This document shows positions 12,962-26,174 of a DNA stretch of 64,000 nt, piece by piece. The notes under the pieces were generated by a model that did no database searches, was not told where the DNA came from, and saw only the letters and a list, made by a program, of their open reading frames with translations. The position numbers were made by a program, and so were the translations under genes. Location of the stretch: positions 5,865,001-5,929,000 of the forward strand of contig NC_092611.1 in NCBI RefSeq assembly GCF_047663525.1. Direction: 5' to 3'. Origin of the DNA: Anas platyrhynchos. Its lineage: Eukaryota; Chordata; Aves; Anseriformes; Anatidae. The first letter of the stretch is position 1; each line of letters opens with the position of its first letter.

Positions 12962-15900
12962 CAAGATATTTTATAACCAGGATCTTCCATGACCAGTAGA
13001 TCATGTTCAATTTTTTCTTAGTATAAAAATAAGGGAGAATGAATCTCAACTGATGGCGTGTAGAGAGAAGGAAGAGATGAACAGCAAGACAGAAAGTCAC
13101 CAGGGTGAGAGAAATACAAGGTTGGAGTCTACTAAAAGAAAATGCTATTGCTTCTGACTTAGATTTGTTATAGAGGCATTTGCAGAAATCTGAAAACCAT
13201 GATTTAGAGAGATGTTTGCCCTACGATTAGTAGCCAGTGTGGCAGATTGATTTTCAAAGTCTACACGGGAATACACCCCCTCCATCTCTGGAGAGTGTCT
13301 ATAATCAAGTTGTGCAGTTGCTTTTGTACATGTAGCAAGACCATGCAGAGAGCACTGAAAAAGGAAGAGATGCAGAAGGTTCAGCTTTGAGAGTCCACAC
13401 AGCTGAGTAGTGGAAAATTATGATAGGATTTAGATACAACCACAGGAAAACCTAGATTTGCAGCACGGCTTTCAGCCTGGAAGTCAGCATTTGTATGGTT
13501 TTACTTGTGAACTGAAACTCTAGGAGGTTGAAATCTAATGAGAAAAAAATGAGTAGCTATGTGAAAAGCCATGCCTCAGCTTTGTAGCATCCAGAAGACT
13601 GGACTGCTGAGCTGTGATGATCAACTGGCCTGTTTCCAGAGGGAGATCATCATCGGCTGTGGGCTCTGTTGGTTTCAAAACTACCACTTTTGGTATAGCC
13701 ATCAGGGATCAACAATAGATGATTGCATAAGGTTAGGTATTTTTCCTTTAATTAAATGCATTGCATTTAGCATCTTCCCCTGAAACCATGTGTTTGTTAA
13801 CTTTTACTGTTGGTTGAATATATATATATATAGGCTTACATATATCCAACAGGAACTCTCGGCACTGTGCTAATTGCTTTGTGCTTTGTGCCATGTATTT
13901 TTGGACTAAACTAGTCATTGACTTCACAGATTTCTTTACATTCTTCTCTCCTGCAAAGAATTATGTTCTGTTACAGCTCAAGAGCTCTCTCCATATTGTC
14001 AAGCTCCCTTAAATTTTCAACCCCCAAAAGAGTTCACAGCACTACTTATTTTCGTCTACAAGCCAGCAGGTTTTGATTTAATAAGGAGTAATAATATTTT
14101 CCAATGTGGATTTATTCCAGGATAATCCAATGGCTTTTCAAAATGGAACTGCATTAGTTCTGTAAGGCTCTGATACAGGGTGGCTTCATGCCTTTCATTG
14201 CTGCCCTCCTGCTGGCTGGAATCCTGTTGCTTTGTGCCACAGGCTTCATATCATTTGCCAGCTCAGAGCCTGATTTTGGAAGCAAGAAGAGCTGAGCTCT
14301 CTTCCTGCTGCTGCCATGAAGTTATGAGCATGAGTGGTAGGCAGCCCTCCTTGCTGATAAGTACAACATCTCATGCTGCACTTCTTAAATTTGTGTGAAC
14401 TGTTATGTTCTTGGTGGCTTTTTAAACTATTTTTTTTTAGCTGACCTGAATTGTGTTTATTTAATTCCTCTAAGTTCACTGGTAAATCAGTAGCAAGGAG
14501 CATTTGCACAGATTCTCATGAAACTGCTCTGGGTTCATGGGTACTGGTTTGCACAGGGTCTTGAGGACTAACCCAATGGTCTTGGAGACAGCAGCAGCAA
14601 AAACTATTGATCAGGGAGTGTTAGAGGAATTGATGAGGACAAAATGATTCATTTTGTGAGTAGATTCAGTAGGGCTGAACCCATTTCTGAGTCCACCATG
14701 CCAGGGCAAGCAGCTCTGTAGGCTGTGTAAGGACTAGGAGTGCAAGGAAGCAGCAGCACCTCCGTGCCGGGTGAGCTGAGAGAAGGGCAAGCAGAAAGAA
14801 CCTTTCCTTCCCCTCTTCCTCGCCCACTACCCATTATTCATTTTAAACATTAACCTTTTAGGGAAGTAGAAAACAATCACATATACTGGAAAGAAAAATT
14901 GGTTTGATCTTTTCCGTAATGGCTTTCGCAGCCCCAAGAAAACATGAAAGTTAATATTTAATACTAAGCCACAACAACAAAGAGAGGCTGTGAGTAAGGG
15001 GGGTGAGACGGGTTTTTTCTTGCCTTCAATGCTTACTGAGCTTCAGAAGCATCAGTAAGATCAGATTAAATTCAGAAGCACAAAGTACTTGATTAAGGTG
15101 GGGAGAAGAGTAAACTTTTCCCTGTGGGGAGGTGAGGTGACAGGAAACAGTTATTTCATTTTTGGGTTGCTTTTTATTGAGGTAAGTAATAGACATATTC
15201 CGTTGTCTCCGTGTTGTCAGAACACCTCTTCAGTCATCTCTTCCATATTTATTAGCAGAGAGGAGAAGGAGAAAGAGGTGAAATTTATAGAACATGCCAT
15301 TAATTACTGCTTACCCTTCTGTTTTGATGCTAGCAAGTGATTTATTTCTAATAGGCGTGCACCGCAGGCATGGTAAACAGGCAACAAACCTGAATCAGTA
15401 CCAGTGCTGGAACGAAAATTGTCAGCTCAAAAGTGCCCCAACAAACCTGTCAGAAAAAAAGTTTCATTAGAAGTCAAATAAATTCAGTTTATGACCAGCC
15501 ATCTTTGTTCACTTTCGCTGCTAAGGTCACCAATTTGAGTTTAGTCGAGGGAAGCTGCAGCACTGAGGTCTTGAGAAATGCGCAGCGCAGGCAGTAGCTG
15601 AGTAATGCTGGGAGAGTTAAATGCCATCAGAGAAGTGATCACAGAGGGAGAGAAAAATAGAGGCAGTGGAAATCTGGGCCATGCATATTTCAAGAGATAG
15701 AAGCTTAAATTTAAAATGGGTGGCACGGGTTGAAAAAATAAGACTATCACCTAACAGTGCTCCTTGAGGTTATGGGGTAGAAATCAGGGCACTTAGACTC
15801 TAACTGTAGTGAGTGGGGCTTGTTTTTAAAGTTCTGGGTTTGCTGTGTTTCCAGGTACAGGAGGAAGAGCTTCGTGTCCTGTCGTAGGAGAGACAATGTA

Positions 15901-18900
15901 AGGGGACACTCAGGTCAGTGCAAAGAAAACATAGAATAAATGCATTTTTCTCAAAAAGCTCTTAGGTTTCTCAGGTACCTCAGACTACCTTTTTGAAGCA
16001 ATTTAAGTACTCGAGAGGTAGTTGCATATTTTAGGAATGCTGAGTGATTTACACTCAGCAAAACAGTAAACTTAAAACAGGTTCCAGGCTCATTTTCTGC
16101 TTTACTTCGTCTATATTTCCTCCGTCATAAATTTGTGCTGACAATGTCCAGGTGCTCCTGCAGGGAAAAGGCAGGTAAATTTCTTCAGGGATTTTCTCTC
16201 TCCTTGAAATCTGTGATGAGCTTTCCTACTGTAATACACTCAAGTGTTTGGAAGGCTAATAAATTGAATGGGTAGGTATAGGAGATGAGATCTGTTTCAC
16301 TCATCAAAACTGATTTATTTATAGTGTCATTTCTGAGAAGTTCCACTGTGGATCTTTTTGTAGTCTATCTACAGTGAAAGCATTCATATTTTGTTAAATT
16401 AGGAGTCAAACAGATGCAGGAGATGAGAGTATGTAGATATCCTTCTTTGTTTTGCTGTCAGAATATCATGCTTTGTCCTATGCCTTGGAAAGCAATGCAT
16501 TTTCCTTCTCTGGAGGGAAGTGCAGGGTTTAAGTAATTGGGCCTGCAATAAACTGGGCTCAGAAAACAGGGGATCACTAGCTTGCACCTCAGTTGACATT
16601 CTGGGTGAGCAGTTCATCTAGGACACCTCACCACCAGCTAAACAAGAAGCAGCTTTAGGTTCCTGAGTAAGAGATAGGACTGAAGCATCTTAGCACACGT
16701 GGCTCTCAGTCTTGTCTCCATTCCCTCATCAGCTGCTTCTTGTGCAGTTAACCCAGAAATTTTCCAGAAGCACCTGTCTCACAAACCTTGAATCTTCTAC
16801 AGATTTCTGAAGCTCTTTTCCTAAAGGAAAGACCGTAAGTACCATATACAACAGGCTCTAGCCCTTACGTTAGCTGGGGCTAGTATGTTCTGCTCAAGCA
16901 CGTGATGGTCTGTAAGGCGGACAACATGCCAAATCAGAAAAAAAAAAACATTAAATTGTATGTAACAGGCAACTGTTTGAGTACCTTTATCTGACTAAAA
17001 GGCCATGCAGCACAAAATGGAACTTGGAGCCCTGGTGGTTTATTATCAGATTATATAAGCTGACCAGTGTGCTGTTTGGAGTCTCTGCTTGCTTTCTTTC
17101 TTCCAGCTCTCTACAAAATGGAGGTCCTTAACCCCTAACCCTCTTGGTACTTGGAAACCTCAGGTTTGTGTTCGCAGAGGGAATCTATCTCACATCCTGT
17201 TCGTGCCATGCATCTGATGACTCGGAGGGATCCCTGCATTCCCAGCATACTGCATACTCACAACTCAACTCAAACTACCAGGGTTACCACTGTAGGCTTC
17301 TTTGGCAGTTTCCCAGCTTACTCAGAGAAAAAAAAAAAAAAAATTCTTAATATTTAATGTGAAGTGGATATCCCTGGAGCCAGTTCTTCCCTTCCTCTCT
17401 TACACAAGGGAAGCCTCCGTTCCCTTCCTCACAGGTCAGTGAATCTCACAGTGCATTCTCAGCAAGTGCAGCAGCGTTTGCAGGAATTGCACCTGTAGCA
17501 CAGAGCAGAGAAACAGACTCAGCAGGGAAATCCTACATCACTCCATGAGTAGAATTGTGTAGTTGGGGAAAAAAAATCTCTGTTTTAGCCCCCAATTTTA
17601 TGTAAACACAGCTTCTTTCTGTTTCATCTAGTCCAGCTTTTACACTTGTACCAATGAAAGAACAGCTGATGCCCATGTAGTACTCAATACTAAGATGATT
17701 TGACACAAGCAGCATATGTGTGTGGATTTGGGGTGGAAAAAGAGAGACCTCAGTTTGCATGTATGTTAATGACAGGCTTCCTTTTCTCACACGTGTCCTT
17801 AAAGAAATTCATAAGTCAGTAACATAAAAGAGTAGACTGCAGGTTGAAGTACATATCCTGCGTTTTCTGTTCCCTTACAAAGAGATGCTTAATCTGGGCA
17901 CAGGCTTCACCTGTTATTTCATATGTAGCCAGGAGTTCCTCTGGTATTCTTTTGACATCTGATGGCATGTTTCATAAGTGCTTAGATTTTGGAGAGAGGA
18001 TAGGAACATTCTCCTACTAGGAAAGCTGTCACAGTGCAGAAAGTTAGGATTTGTACCTCTTCCTTTTTGAAACTTTTCATGCTGACATTTTCTGTTCCAA
18101 CAATGTAAGTAGAAAGCACTCCATTCGGAGCAATGAGCAGCTTCTTCCTACTGAAGTTAGCTCAGATTCCAGAAGTGCTCTGTGGGAAGGGAGAAAAAGG
18201 GTTGTAAGTCACATATTTAGCCAGCAGGATAATTAAGCCAGGGCGACTGAGATGAATAACTAAATTATCAGTACAAGTAAGTGTTAGAAGATCGTTTTCT
18301 GTATCTAGGTGTTAGGCATTCTTTGTCTCAGCTTTTCAGTGTCCTATCCACTGTAACGGTTGTAAATGATAATTCTCTGTCTTTGCTTGGACAATCCAAA
18401 CACACAGAAGGCCTCTTTCAGGGTCTTTTTTTGAAGAAGCAATCCCAATTCATTGCCTATTCTCATAAGTCAAGGAGGAGTGTTTGTTCTGGATCTGCTT
18501 ACGCCTAGAGAGGTAACAGCAGCACTGGCTCGATAGTCTACATAGCACTAAATATAGGCAAACAAAAGGGGTAGTTGGCTAAGGCTCAGCGCTGGGATCT
18601 GGGTTAAGCTGCAGGAATTACTGCCACAGCAGCAGGAACGCAAGAGGCCATCTCCCTGCAGATTCAGTAAGGGCTGGAGATAAATACCTTCTTTGGCAAG
18701 AGTATCTGACTTAAGACCATCCTATCTATTGTGACAACACAATTCGTGCCACTTCTCCAGGGCAGCTAACAGCTATTACAAGCAAGTAATATCAATGCTA
18801 GCTTCCTATGCAGAGCCTGGTTTCACTGGGATCTTTGGCAGAACAAGATAAGCCCAGCAGTGTGTTGCTCTTCCGTTAACTGTGCACAACTTGTAATTGA

Positions 18901-20118
18901 CGACTCCCTCATTGTCTAGATGAGCATTTCTACTACCACTTGTTCGTATTTTATGAACGTTGCAAGGTGTTTAGTATAAAGATACAACACGCATCCCTTT
19001 ATATGCATTCTGTAATTATATTTTGACTTTAGTTATGTACCAGGAGGTGGTGCGGTGTGGTATGGGATGGAGTCACAGAGAAATGTGGAGCAAGGATTTC
19101 TTTTAGAAGAGACACTCGATTAGTTCCTTTCCTCATTCTTTTCTCCTGAAGTCCCCAAGGATCCGTACCTACAAGCACAAGAAACATTTTTGTCAGTACC
19201 ATCGCAGCAGAGCAAATCTTGACTTAGGAAGATTGCCCGTTCTGTTTGCAGTTGCAAGCCACAAGTGGTGCAGTGAGAACTTGATGGTTATTTCTCTGAT
19301 TAAGAAGCAAAACAGAAACCAGGGCTTGCCAGAAGCACAGTCATGAGCTTTTTGCCCCTCTCTTCCACCTACATACAAACAGAGGGGAACAACCCCTTTC
19401 CCCCGCCCTGCTACACACGCTGCTTCTGATACTGTTGGCTTTCTGGGCTGCAAGCACACATTGCTGGCTTGTGTAGAGCTCCTTCTTCCACCAACACCCC
19501 CAAGTCCTTCCCATCAGGGCTGCTTTCAATCCATTCTCTGCCCAGCCTGTGTTTGTGCTTGGATAACAGAAAGGGCCTCCAATAGATACAGACAGTCTGT
19601 AATTTATCTCTGGGCAGTCAGTGTCCAGGCCATTCCCCCAGGCACCGGATCACAGCCACAGCCAGTTACTCAGCTTCCTATGTAGTGACTTGTTAATGTG
19701 AAATCAAACCATCAATACAAGCTTCGTCTCCAGTAATCCCCAGATAGGTCCATGGCCTGAAAGCAGAATTTCATACAAAGGCAAGGGGGATCAACCAAAA
19801 AAAAACGTGTTTCAGGAGTCTTAAGAAGTTATTGAAGTGAAAGTTTATTCACTGGGCTTGCAGCACAGAGTACCTGAGTTCCAGTTTCTGGACTTCATTC
19901 TTAGGTTATCCTCACATTGTATAAAATCTAATATCGTTCTTCTAATATCTATCTATATCTCTATAGATGTATTTAGAAAGCCTGTGTTCTGCCTAGCTCT
20001 CTGTGCCAAAGATCTCTCACGGACCAGGACCTTGAGCACAGCCAAGAAAAGACTCCAAGCATGAGAAGCTTGAAAATACTTGAAGGTGAAATAAATGGCC
20101 TTTTGTGTTTCCTTGCAG

Positions 20119-20224
20119 GTTTTCTCCTTGCCAATTTGTAGACCTATATAGCAAGTTACTGTGTGTAGTTGGCTGGTGTAACTCTGAAAATCTGTTAGAG
20201 AATGGGAGCATGCGTTTTGCTTAG
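20119..20224 (+). other. Weak exon-like segment
   Basis: A strong acceptor (TTTGTGTTTCCTTGCAG) is followed by an open frame of 34 codons ending in TAG, with VDLYSKLLCVVGW and SENLLENGSMRFA within it. It would be a terminal exon with no partner exon identified. No known family is recognised and chance is likely. Confidence 0.15.
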
Positions 20225-23040
20225 TGCTTTAAGAACTCCACATTAGCTGTGCTCTGGGGTAAGCTTCACTGCTTTTTGGTGATATAAAAACTTTTTATAA
20301 AAAATCTTTGGCTTAGCAGTTCGCTTGCAGAAGACTTACTGTCCTTGTTTTCCCTGAAAATATTGGGTTTGTGTGGTGTGACATGCCATTTCTGGCACTT
20401 TTGTATGTATGCTCGGGCAGAGCTCTTCCCAGAGTGTCTGGGCTTTTCTCTCTTACTTCTTGTCCCCATCATCTCTCACATTCTTGGTTCCGTGCCCTCT
20501 GCACTTGGCCCCTATTTTCTTTAGCAAAATCTCTCCACTCAGCGGTGGCTGCTTCAGCCTCCTGCCCTTAAGCTTTCTTAGCATCAGTGATTCTTTTCTT
20601 CTTGCTAAGTTTTCAAGAAAGCCAGGAAAAGCTTGGTATTTATTCCTTTATGTACTAGAATATGCTGGTTAATTGAAAGGAAAAGAGATGGAGTACTTTG
20701 CAGTTGCACTAGAGCAGAGCTCAGTTAGGTAGATGTATGGTATTCATAACTATTAGCTTTTTTGCAGTTACCATCATGCTGCTATACTGAATTTTAAGAA
20801 CAATTTCTTGTTTAACTAGGCAACATCAGTACCTGGAGTTTTTCAAGATCTCTCTTCTCAGAGATTCTGTTCACAGAGCAACAAGATGGCTGTCTTGTGC
20901 TATAAGCTCACACGGAAGAAAGGAATCACACTGGGTTTTTCCTCCACCAGAGCATTTTCAAGCAGTTATGCATATGAATTTTTAAAAGTTTAATATCTTG
21001 CTTCAGCAGTTAGGCAGTGCAAATGCATACAAGCTAGTGTGCTAAGATTGCCTTTGCGCTCTAAGTGCAGTTTCTGTAGTATTAGTAAATTTAAGGGGTA
21101 TTGCCTGTTCACAGGATTTAGTCCTATGAAACAGCTCTTGAGCCTCCAACAGCTTGTTATTAATGGGTAAGACATTTTCTACAGTTACACAGTGGGGTTT
21201 TTATCTTTTAGTATGCTAATGCTGAAAAGAAAATAAATGCTTTTAAAAGTCAGGTCGTTTTGGGTGTACCTTGATCCATTTTGTAGCAAAGAGTATTCTT
21301 TAACACAACAGGGTTTTTTGCTGTCTAGGTGAAGGTATGAGCGATGTAAGAGATTCACATGCAACTAACAGAATACTCACATTGTTAGCTTCAGGTCATT
21401 TCACTCAGAGAACAAATACGTGCTAGGTTATTTTTCCTACACTAAGAGGCTAAAACATTTGCATCAGACCTACTTTCAGTGCACCTGACCTGGGTTAGCC
21501 CTTACACTTTCTAGTTAATTGATCAGTTAATCAAAGCTGATTTGGTGTTAGTTGCCCAGATTATCTTTCTGTCAGCTGAAATATACAGCAGATAACAGAT
21601 TTTAAATCAGTTTAACAAAGGCACAAGTTTTTGGTTTTCACTGATGTTCTAGAATAAAAGCTTTTTCCTCTTGCGATTTAGCCCTAGCTGTGATATTCCA
21701 TCACCAGTGTTGCTGCTTTTTACAGAGAGCATGTTAGAAAGCAAAAAACAATGATTTCCAATAAATATAAAACAGTGTCCTAATTTATAAGCCTGCTTTT
21801 CCAAATGGATCCCTATAGGAAGCACTAAGCACTGCAGTGAACACCTGTGTTCCAACGCATTCCCTTAAAAATAAACAATCAACATGCAATTGCAGAACTG
21901 GCGAACAAAGAAGTGACTACAGGAAATACTCTTCTCAATAAAGTAAGAAGAAAAGAAGAAAAAGCAAAAGCATTTTCCTAACAGCAGACCAGGAAAGCTA
22001 TTTAACACTCATTTCTACATGAAAGCCTTTTGTAACTTCAGGCTGTTCTTGAATAGAGCTTGGTAGCCACCTTCAGCATCTTTGCCACCTCCTCACAGTG
22101 AGTTCTACATAATGATTTTTTCATGACAGTGCATTGCATATTGAAATGTCTCCTAATCTACAGCTCAGAACTGTTGTGTTGAATTGTGCAGTGAGATTAA
22201 TTGATTATGTAGACTTTCAGTTAAGAAATAAAAAGTACCCCCATGCAGGGAAATGTAGCAGCCTAATGAAACAGAGCAATAGTCTCTGACACAGACTGAT
22301 CAACTCTATATGTAATTCTCCTGTAAGAAATTATTGCACACTCCTACCTGCTGAATTCAGAGCTCAGTTACACTGAGCATACCCCATTACTGTGAGCAAA
22401 TTACAGTGTAAATGGGCAGATTATTAAAAAGCAGGAAAGGAAACAGAAAAAGGGGTTATCTAGGATCACAATACAGATAGTGAGGAGAGAACGCACAGGG
22501 CCATGGCCTCAACGTATAATCAGTGTTCACACATTCACTGACTATTTCCACTGAATTGTGATAGTGAAATCACATATAGCGCTTCAGGAAAGTAAAAAAC
22601 TCTTAAAGTTTGCTTTTAAATGAAAGCCTGGGATACTGTCTCCTACCAGATTTAAACAAAGATCCTTTCTTTCCAACTGAGAAAATCACAGGCTGTTATT
22701 ATGTGATCTCCCCTGCTCAGATACATGTTGAATAGTGAAGCAGGTTTACAAAATGAAAATCAGGATTCCTCCTAAATTTTTAATGAACTGTAATGGATGG
22801 ACAGAGGAAGTGTAGCGGTTGTGCTCTAGAGGCAATGGCAAAAATAAGTGGGATGAAAGGAATCAGATGAGTTGTTCTGCAAGCAGAATCCTGTGTTTGG
22901 TTACAGAAAGCCTGAGTGTTTCTACACATGCAGTAATACAGAGATTCTGAGCTGCTCTGTGTCCTTGATTTTCAGTTACCTCATGACTCAGTGCTCACTT
23001 GTTCAGGGCCTCTGATTAATTACAATATGAAATCTCCCAG

Positions 23041-23142
23041 CCTTCAAAAAAAAAAAAAAAAAAAGGAAAAACAAAACAAACAAACAAACAAGAGAAAACA
23101 TACAACTCCCTGCCTTCAAAAACAAACAAACAAAAACTACCT

Positions 23143-23176
<34 letters not shown>

Positions 23177-23195
23177 AACCAAAAGCAACAATAAC
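23041..23195 (+). repeat. A-rich tandem block with three poly(A)/(AAAC)n tails
   Basis: Three short pieces, two starting with nearly the same CC(C/T)GCCTTCA-type sequence, each run into long A or AAAC tracts. This looks like local tandem duplication of a small A-tailed unit, followed by slippage. Confidence 0.8.
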
Positions 23196-24894
23196 AAAAA
23201 ACACTTCCCTGTCTGTACTGGCCTGTTACTGCTTTCTAACTGCTCTCTTCTTTGGTTAGTGCTCAGATTTCAAACTTGAGAATGGATGGAAGAAATTCTC
23301 CTGCTTCCCTTGACAGTAAGTTACCAGCTGTACTTCTAGAGGTGAAACACCAAGAGCCCCACCAATCTAGGCCAAAAAAAAATCACTATGATAACTAGCA
23401 ACACTCTTTCAAGATATCAGTTCTGTTGTAACTTGTTTTCATCCCCCGTGTAGCTTCCCCAGTAGCTTATTAACCTATACAGGAATTGCTTGATCCACCA
23501 GCTATAGACATATTATCAGGTAGCCTGGATTGGTGGTCTAAGAATCTTGATGAAGTGCATGTGGAAAGAAATAATTAAGTACAAGAGCTCGTCCCGATTG
23601 CCCCCAGCATCTGGTTTAGCACACCCTCCAAAATGCTTACTGCAGTCATGCTGCCAGTGGGTAGTTTCAATACCTATACTTTTTTTTTTTTTTCTTCTTT
23701 TGGGGTGTGTCTTGTTAAACTCTGCTTTAAAAACTTTGTGTAACATTTTGTTTGGGGACTTGGCGATTATAGCAAGCAAATGTTATCCTTATAGGTCATT
23801 AGCAACCAAGGAACTCATTTTGCATCAGGAGAGGCAGTGCACCAGATGGTGCTTCTGAGCACATGGTAAAAAACAGCTGCTTTGCTACTTACATATTTCT
23901 TTGCTTGCACAGCTAACTGCTTTTGATTAAGGTAAAAGTATAAAAAATATATGCTGTAACTATTTTTTTAGTTTGAATGCTGTTGCAAGAAAAGCATTAA
24001 GGTGCACCCTAAGCTTGTTAACCATGGTATTAGCAACAACATCAATACACTGACAGCACATTGCTGTCCCCATTCACCTTAGGTAAGCTGGTGATGCACC
24101 TGTCAAGATGGGAAACAGTGGGACAGAATATTCAACTGCATCTTATGTACAGGAGAGCACTGAATGAGAGTGGAAATGGGAAATTGACTCATTCCCTTCA
24201 TTATGTGTCCTGCTGGGAATAGGATGAGTCTTCTCATCAGTGCTCAAAAGCAGTGGTTGGAGGGTTACTCTTAGGAACAGCGTAGATACCTTGGGCAGTT
24301 CTGAGGAAGTTGACTATGAGTTTTGAGAGCATGGGCTGGTTGCTCATTAGCTCTCCTGGAAGGCTGGCTAGCACTCCCTGCTTCTCCAAGGCAGGCTTGG
24401 ATACTAACATGGGCCAGGATGCTTCTAGCAAAGCCTGTGTTGCCCAGCCCTGTGTCTCCCTGCAGATCAGCTGCCCCATTGGGTTGTTTTCTTTATCTCC
24501 CACAAGATTTTTTCTTACCAGCTGGTTTCTTTAGCAGAACAAAGTTGAGCATTTTTAGGTACCTTTACTCTTCAGTAGTAGAAATGTGCTTAGGTCAGTT
24601 CTGTGACACATTCTGAGCCACACAGATAGGACACAGCTATAGTAATCTAATCAAAGACCATTCTGCAGTTTTAGTTACTTTTTCTTGGATTGTACTTTCT
24701 CTTCTGGAGACAGCCCCTCTGTACCCAGACCATAAGCTGCTGGTTTCCTGCCTCTCCTGTTCAGCAGGGAGCTCTCCTAGTCCTCAGTATCGTTCTCTGC
24801 AGCTGTGGCTAGGTTGTGGCAGCCCATTTCTCCTCCCTCCCTTATCCCCCATTCAGCTGTAGTCAACGCTTCATTTGAGGCAATAAAACTAGCT

Positions 24895-24900
24895 TTTATT
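24895..24900 (-). terminator. Poly(A) signal of gene A
   Basis: On the minus strand this reads TCAATAAA, about 635 bases after the stop codon of gene A. The same TCAATAAA form closes genes B and C, which supports common descent of the 3' ends. Cleavage is expected 10-30 bases further on, near 24875. Confidence 0.75.
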
Positions 24901-25534
24901 GACTTTCAAACATAAAAATATACACAAAGCAATCAATTCGAGTAGCAAAACAAGAGCCCCTTGTTTACCAACCCTCCCACACAACACCCACTATTAACAT
25001 TATGCATTTGTAAACATCTAGTGTTTTTATAATGTATTTATTTAGTTTGATAGTACTAATGCACTTGCTTGGTCTGTCAGGCAGAGCAAGTTATTAAAAG
25101 CAGGGGAAAGGAAGGCAAATAGTGGTGGGAAGCACTAAGAAGATACAAATTTGTACACCGCACTTTTGGATAAGTTCAGAAAGCAAGCTATTAAAAGACA
25201 AGCCCCAGTGAGCAAGAAAGAAAGGCAAGCCAAACATCTCACAAGTTGCTTTCTAAGGGAACAGAGCCATTCAGTTTCCTGCTTCTACCCCATCCAGGTT
25301 GGAAGCCCTCTGTACTACACTCAGGCTTGTAAGACAGCCAGGACTATGCAGCAGACATCAAGGCTGAAGATGACAAAGATTTTCCTCCTATCAAATGCGA
25401 GTCAGAGTTTCCTTTTTATTAGTCTTTTTGTTGTTGTTTTGAGGATACCACTCAGGGCAATTAATAGTTCTTTCATAGTCCCCAGGAAGCCTCTCTCTTG
25501 CCAGGTTATTGCATTGGGCTTGACCTTAGCTTTT

Positions 25535-26116
25535 TTAAGCAGAGGACTTGAGTTTCTTCAGCCACCTGCAGAGAGGGCTTGGCTTGCACATCTTGCCACG
25601 TGGCCTCTTGCGTACCAAGTTGCCTTCTGCTGGTGCCTGGGCAGTCACCACATCTTTCACATCTCTAGCTCCTGTCTCTACAGCAGCCTGCAGATGCACG
25701 TCAGGTTTTGTTACTCCCACATCCCCTGAAGCTGGCTGAGGCATCGCAGCTCTTCCCTCAGCTGGAGCACACACTGTGTCTGGACTCACCATTGTAGCAG
25801 GCTTGGTTTCAGTCTCTTCTGTATAAGGCTGGATCTCACCAAGGTCTTGTAGCTCTGCGGTTTGCACTGCTATCTGTTCCACAGACTTCTGCAGGTATTC
25901 TAGAGATGACGCTATTTCATTTTCTATGTCTTCATTCTGTGTCCTTGTAGCATTATCTTGTGATTTCTCCTTTGGAAGACTGCTCTGCAGCACAGCCCCC
26001 AGAGCCTTCTGGGCAACAGGGAGATCACCTTCTGCATTTCCTTGCTCAGTTGCCTGCCTTTTAAAACTCTTGGACTTTCTACAGCAATACCTCTTGCAAC
26101 TGATTTTGTTTCCCAT
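25535..26116 (-). CDS. Gene A: predicted N-myristoylated basic/acidic protein, 193 aa
   Basis: A single-exon reading frame of 193 codons; I do not recognise the family. It starts MGNKISCKRYCCRK: Gly2 and Ser6 fit the MGxxxS myristoylation pattern, and Cys7, Cys11 and Cys12 within basic residues fit palmitoylation and membrane binding. This predicts an anchor on the cytoplasmic face of membranes. Residues about 62-92 (IENEIASSLEYLQKSVEQI) form a likely amphipathic helix; the middle is polar and probably disordered; the last 25 residues are strongly basic (RKRPRGK, RWLKKLK). I chose this start because a stop lies four codons upstream in frame and the ATG aligns with those of paralogues B-D. It is the lowest-coordinate member of a four-gene array on one strand, with a TATA promoter at 29.3 kb and a poly(A) signal at 24.9 kb. 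An upstream frame overlaps this start. Function is inferred only from the N-terminus. Confidence 0.8.
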   Translation of the reverse strand: MGNKISCKRYCCRKSKSFKRQATEQGNAEGDLPVAQKALGAVLQSSLPKEKSQDNATRTQNEDIENEIASSLEYLQKSVEQIAVQTAELQDLGEIQPYTEETETKPATMVSPDTVCAPAEGRAAMPQPASGDVGVTKPDVHLQAAVETGARDVKDVVTAQAPAEGNLVRKRPRGKMCKPSPLCRWLKKLKSSA

Positions 26117-26174
26117 GATCGAGATTTACAGCAATAATCCTGCTAGCAGCCTTCTCCAGCAAGCCTTTAGGATA
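26079..26174 (-). other. Gene A exon 2 start and overlapping upstream ORF (3' part)
   Basis: The acceptor TGCCCAAGTCTTTCAG precedes 26174, giving a 58-base leader before the gene A start. An ATG in exon 1 (29265-29263) would continue through the exon junction into this stretch in a different frame. It gives a 39-residue upstream ORF (MWGCFHLK then YPKGLLEKAASRII and on) that ends inside the main frame at 26079. The AGGC(T/C)TGCTGG stretch right after the acceptor resembles the one after gene D's acceptor. Confidence 0.5.

Larger units (their letters stand above)
12683..24870. other. Gene-poor stretch
   Basis: No convincing gene. It contains the AAT microsatellite at 12871-12960, a short TA run near 13820, an A-rich tandem block at 23041-23195 and one isolated exon-like piece at 20119-20224. 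No recognisable transposon was seen. Confidence 0.5.

Noticed and set aside
12801-13100. 99- and 60-codon minus-strand frames rich in poly-Leu or poly-Ile
   Set aside because: They are translations of the AAT microsatellite at 12871-12960.
25151-25729. 192-codon plus-strand frame
   Set aside because: It overlaps the 3' UTR and coding end of gene A in antisense and has no supporting signals.
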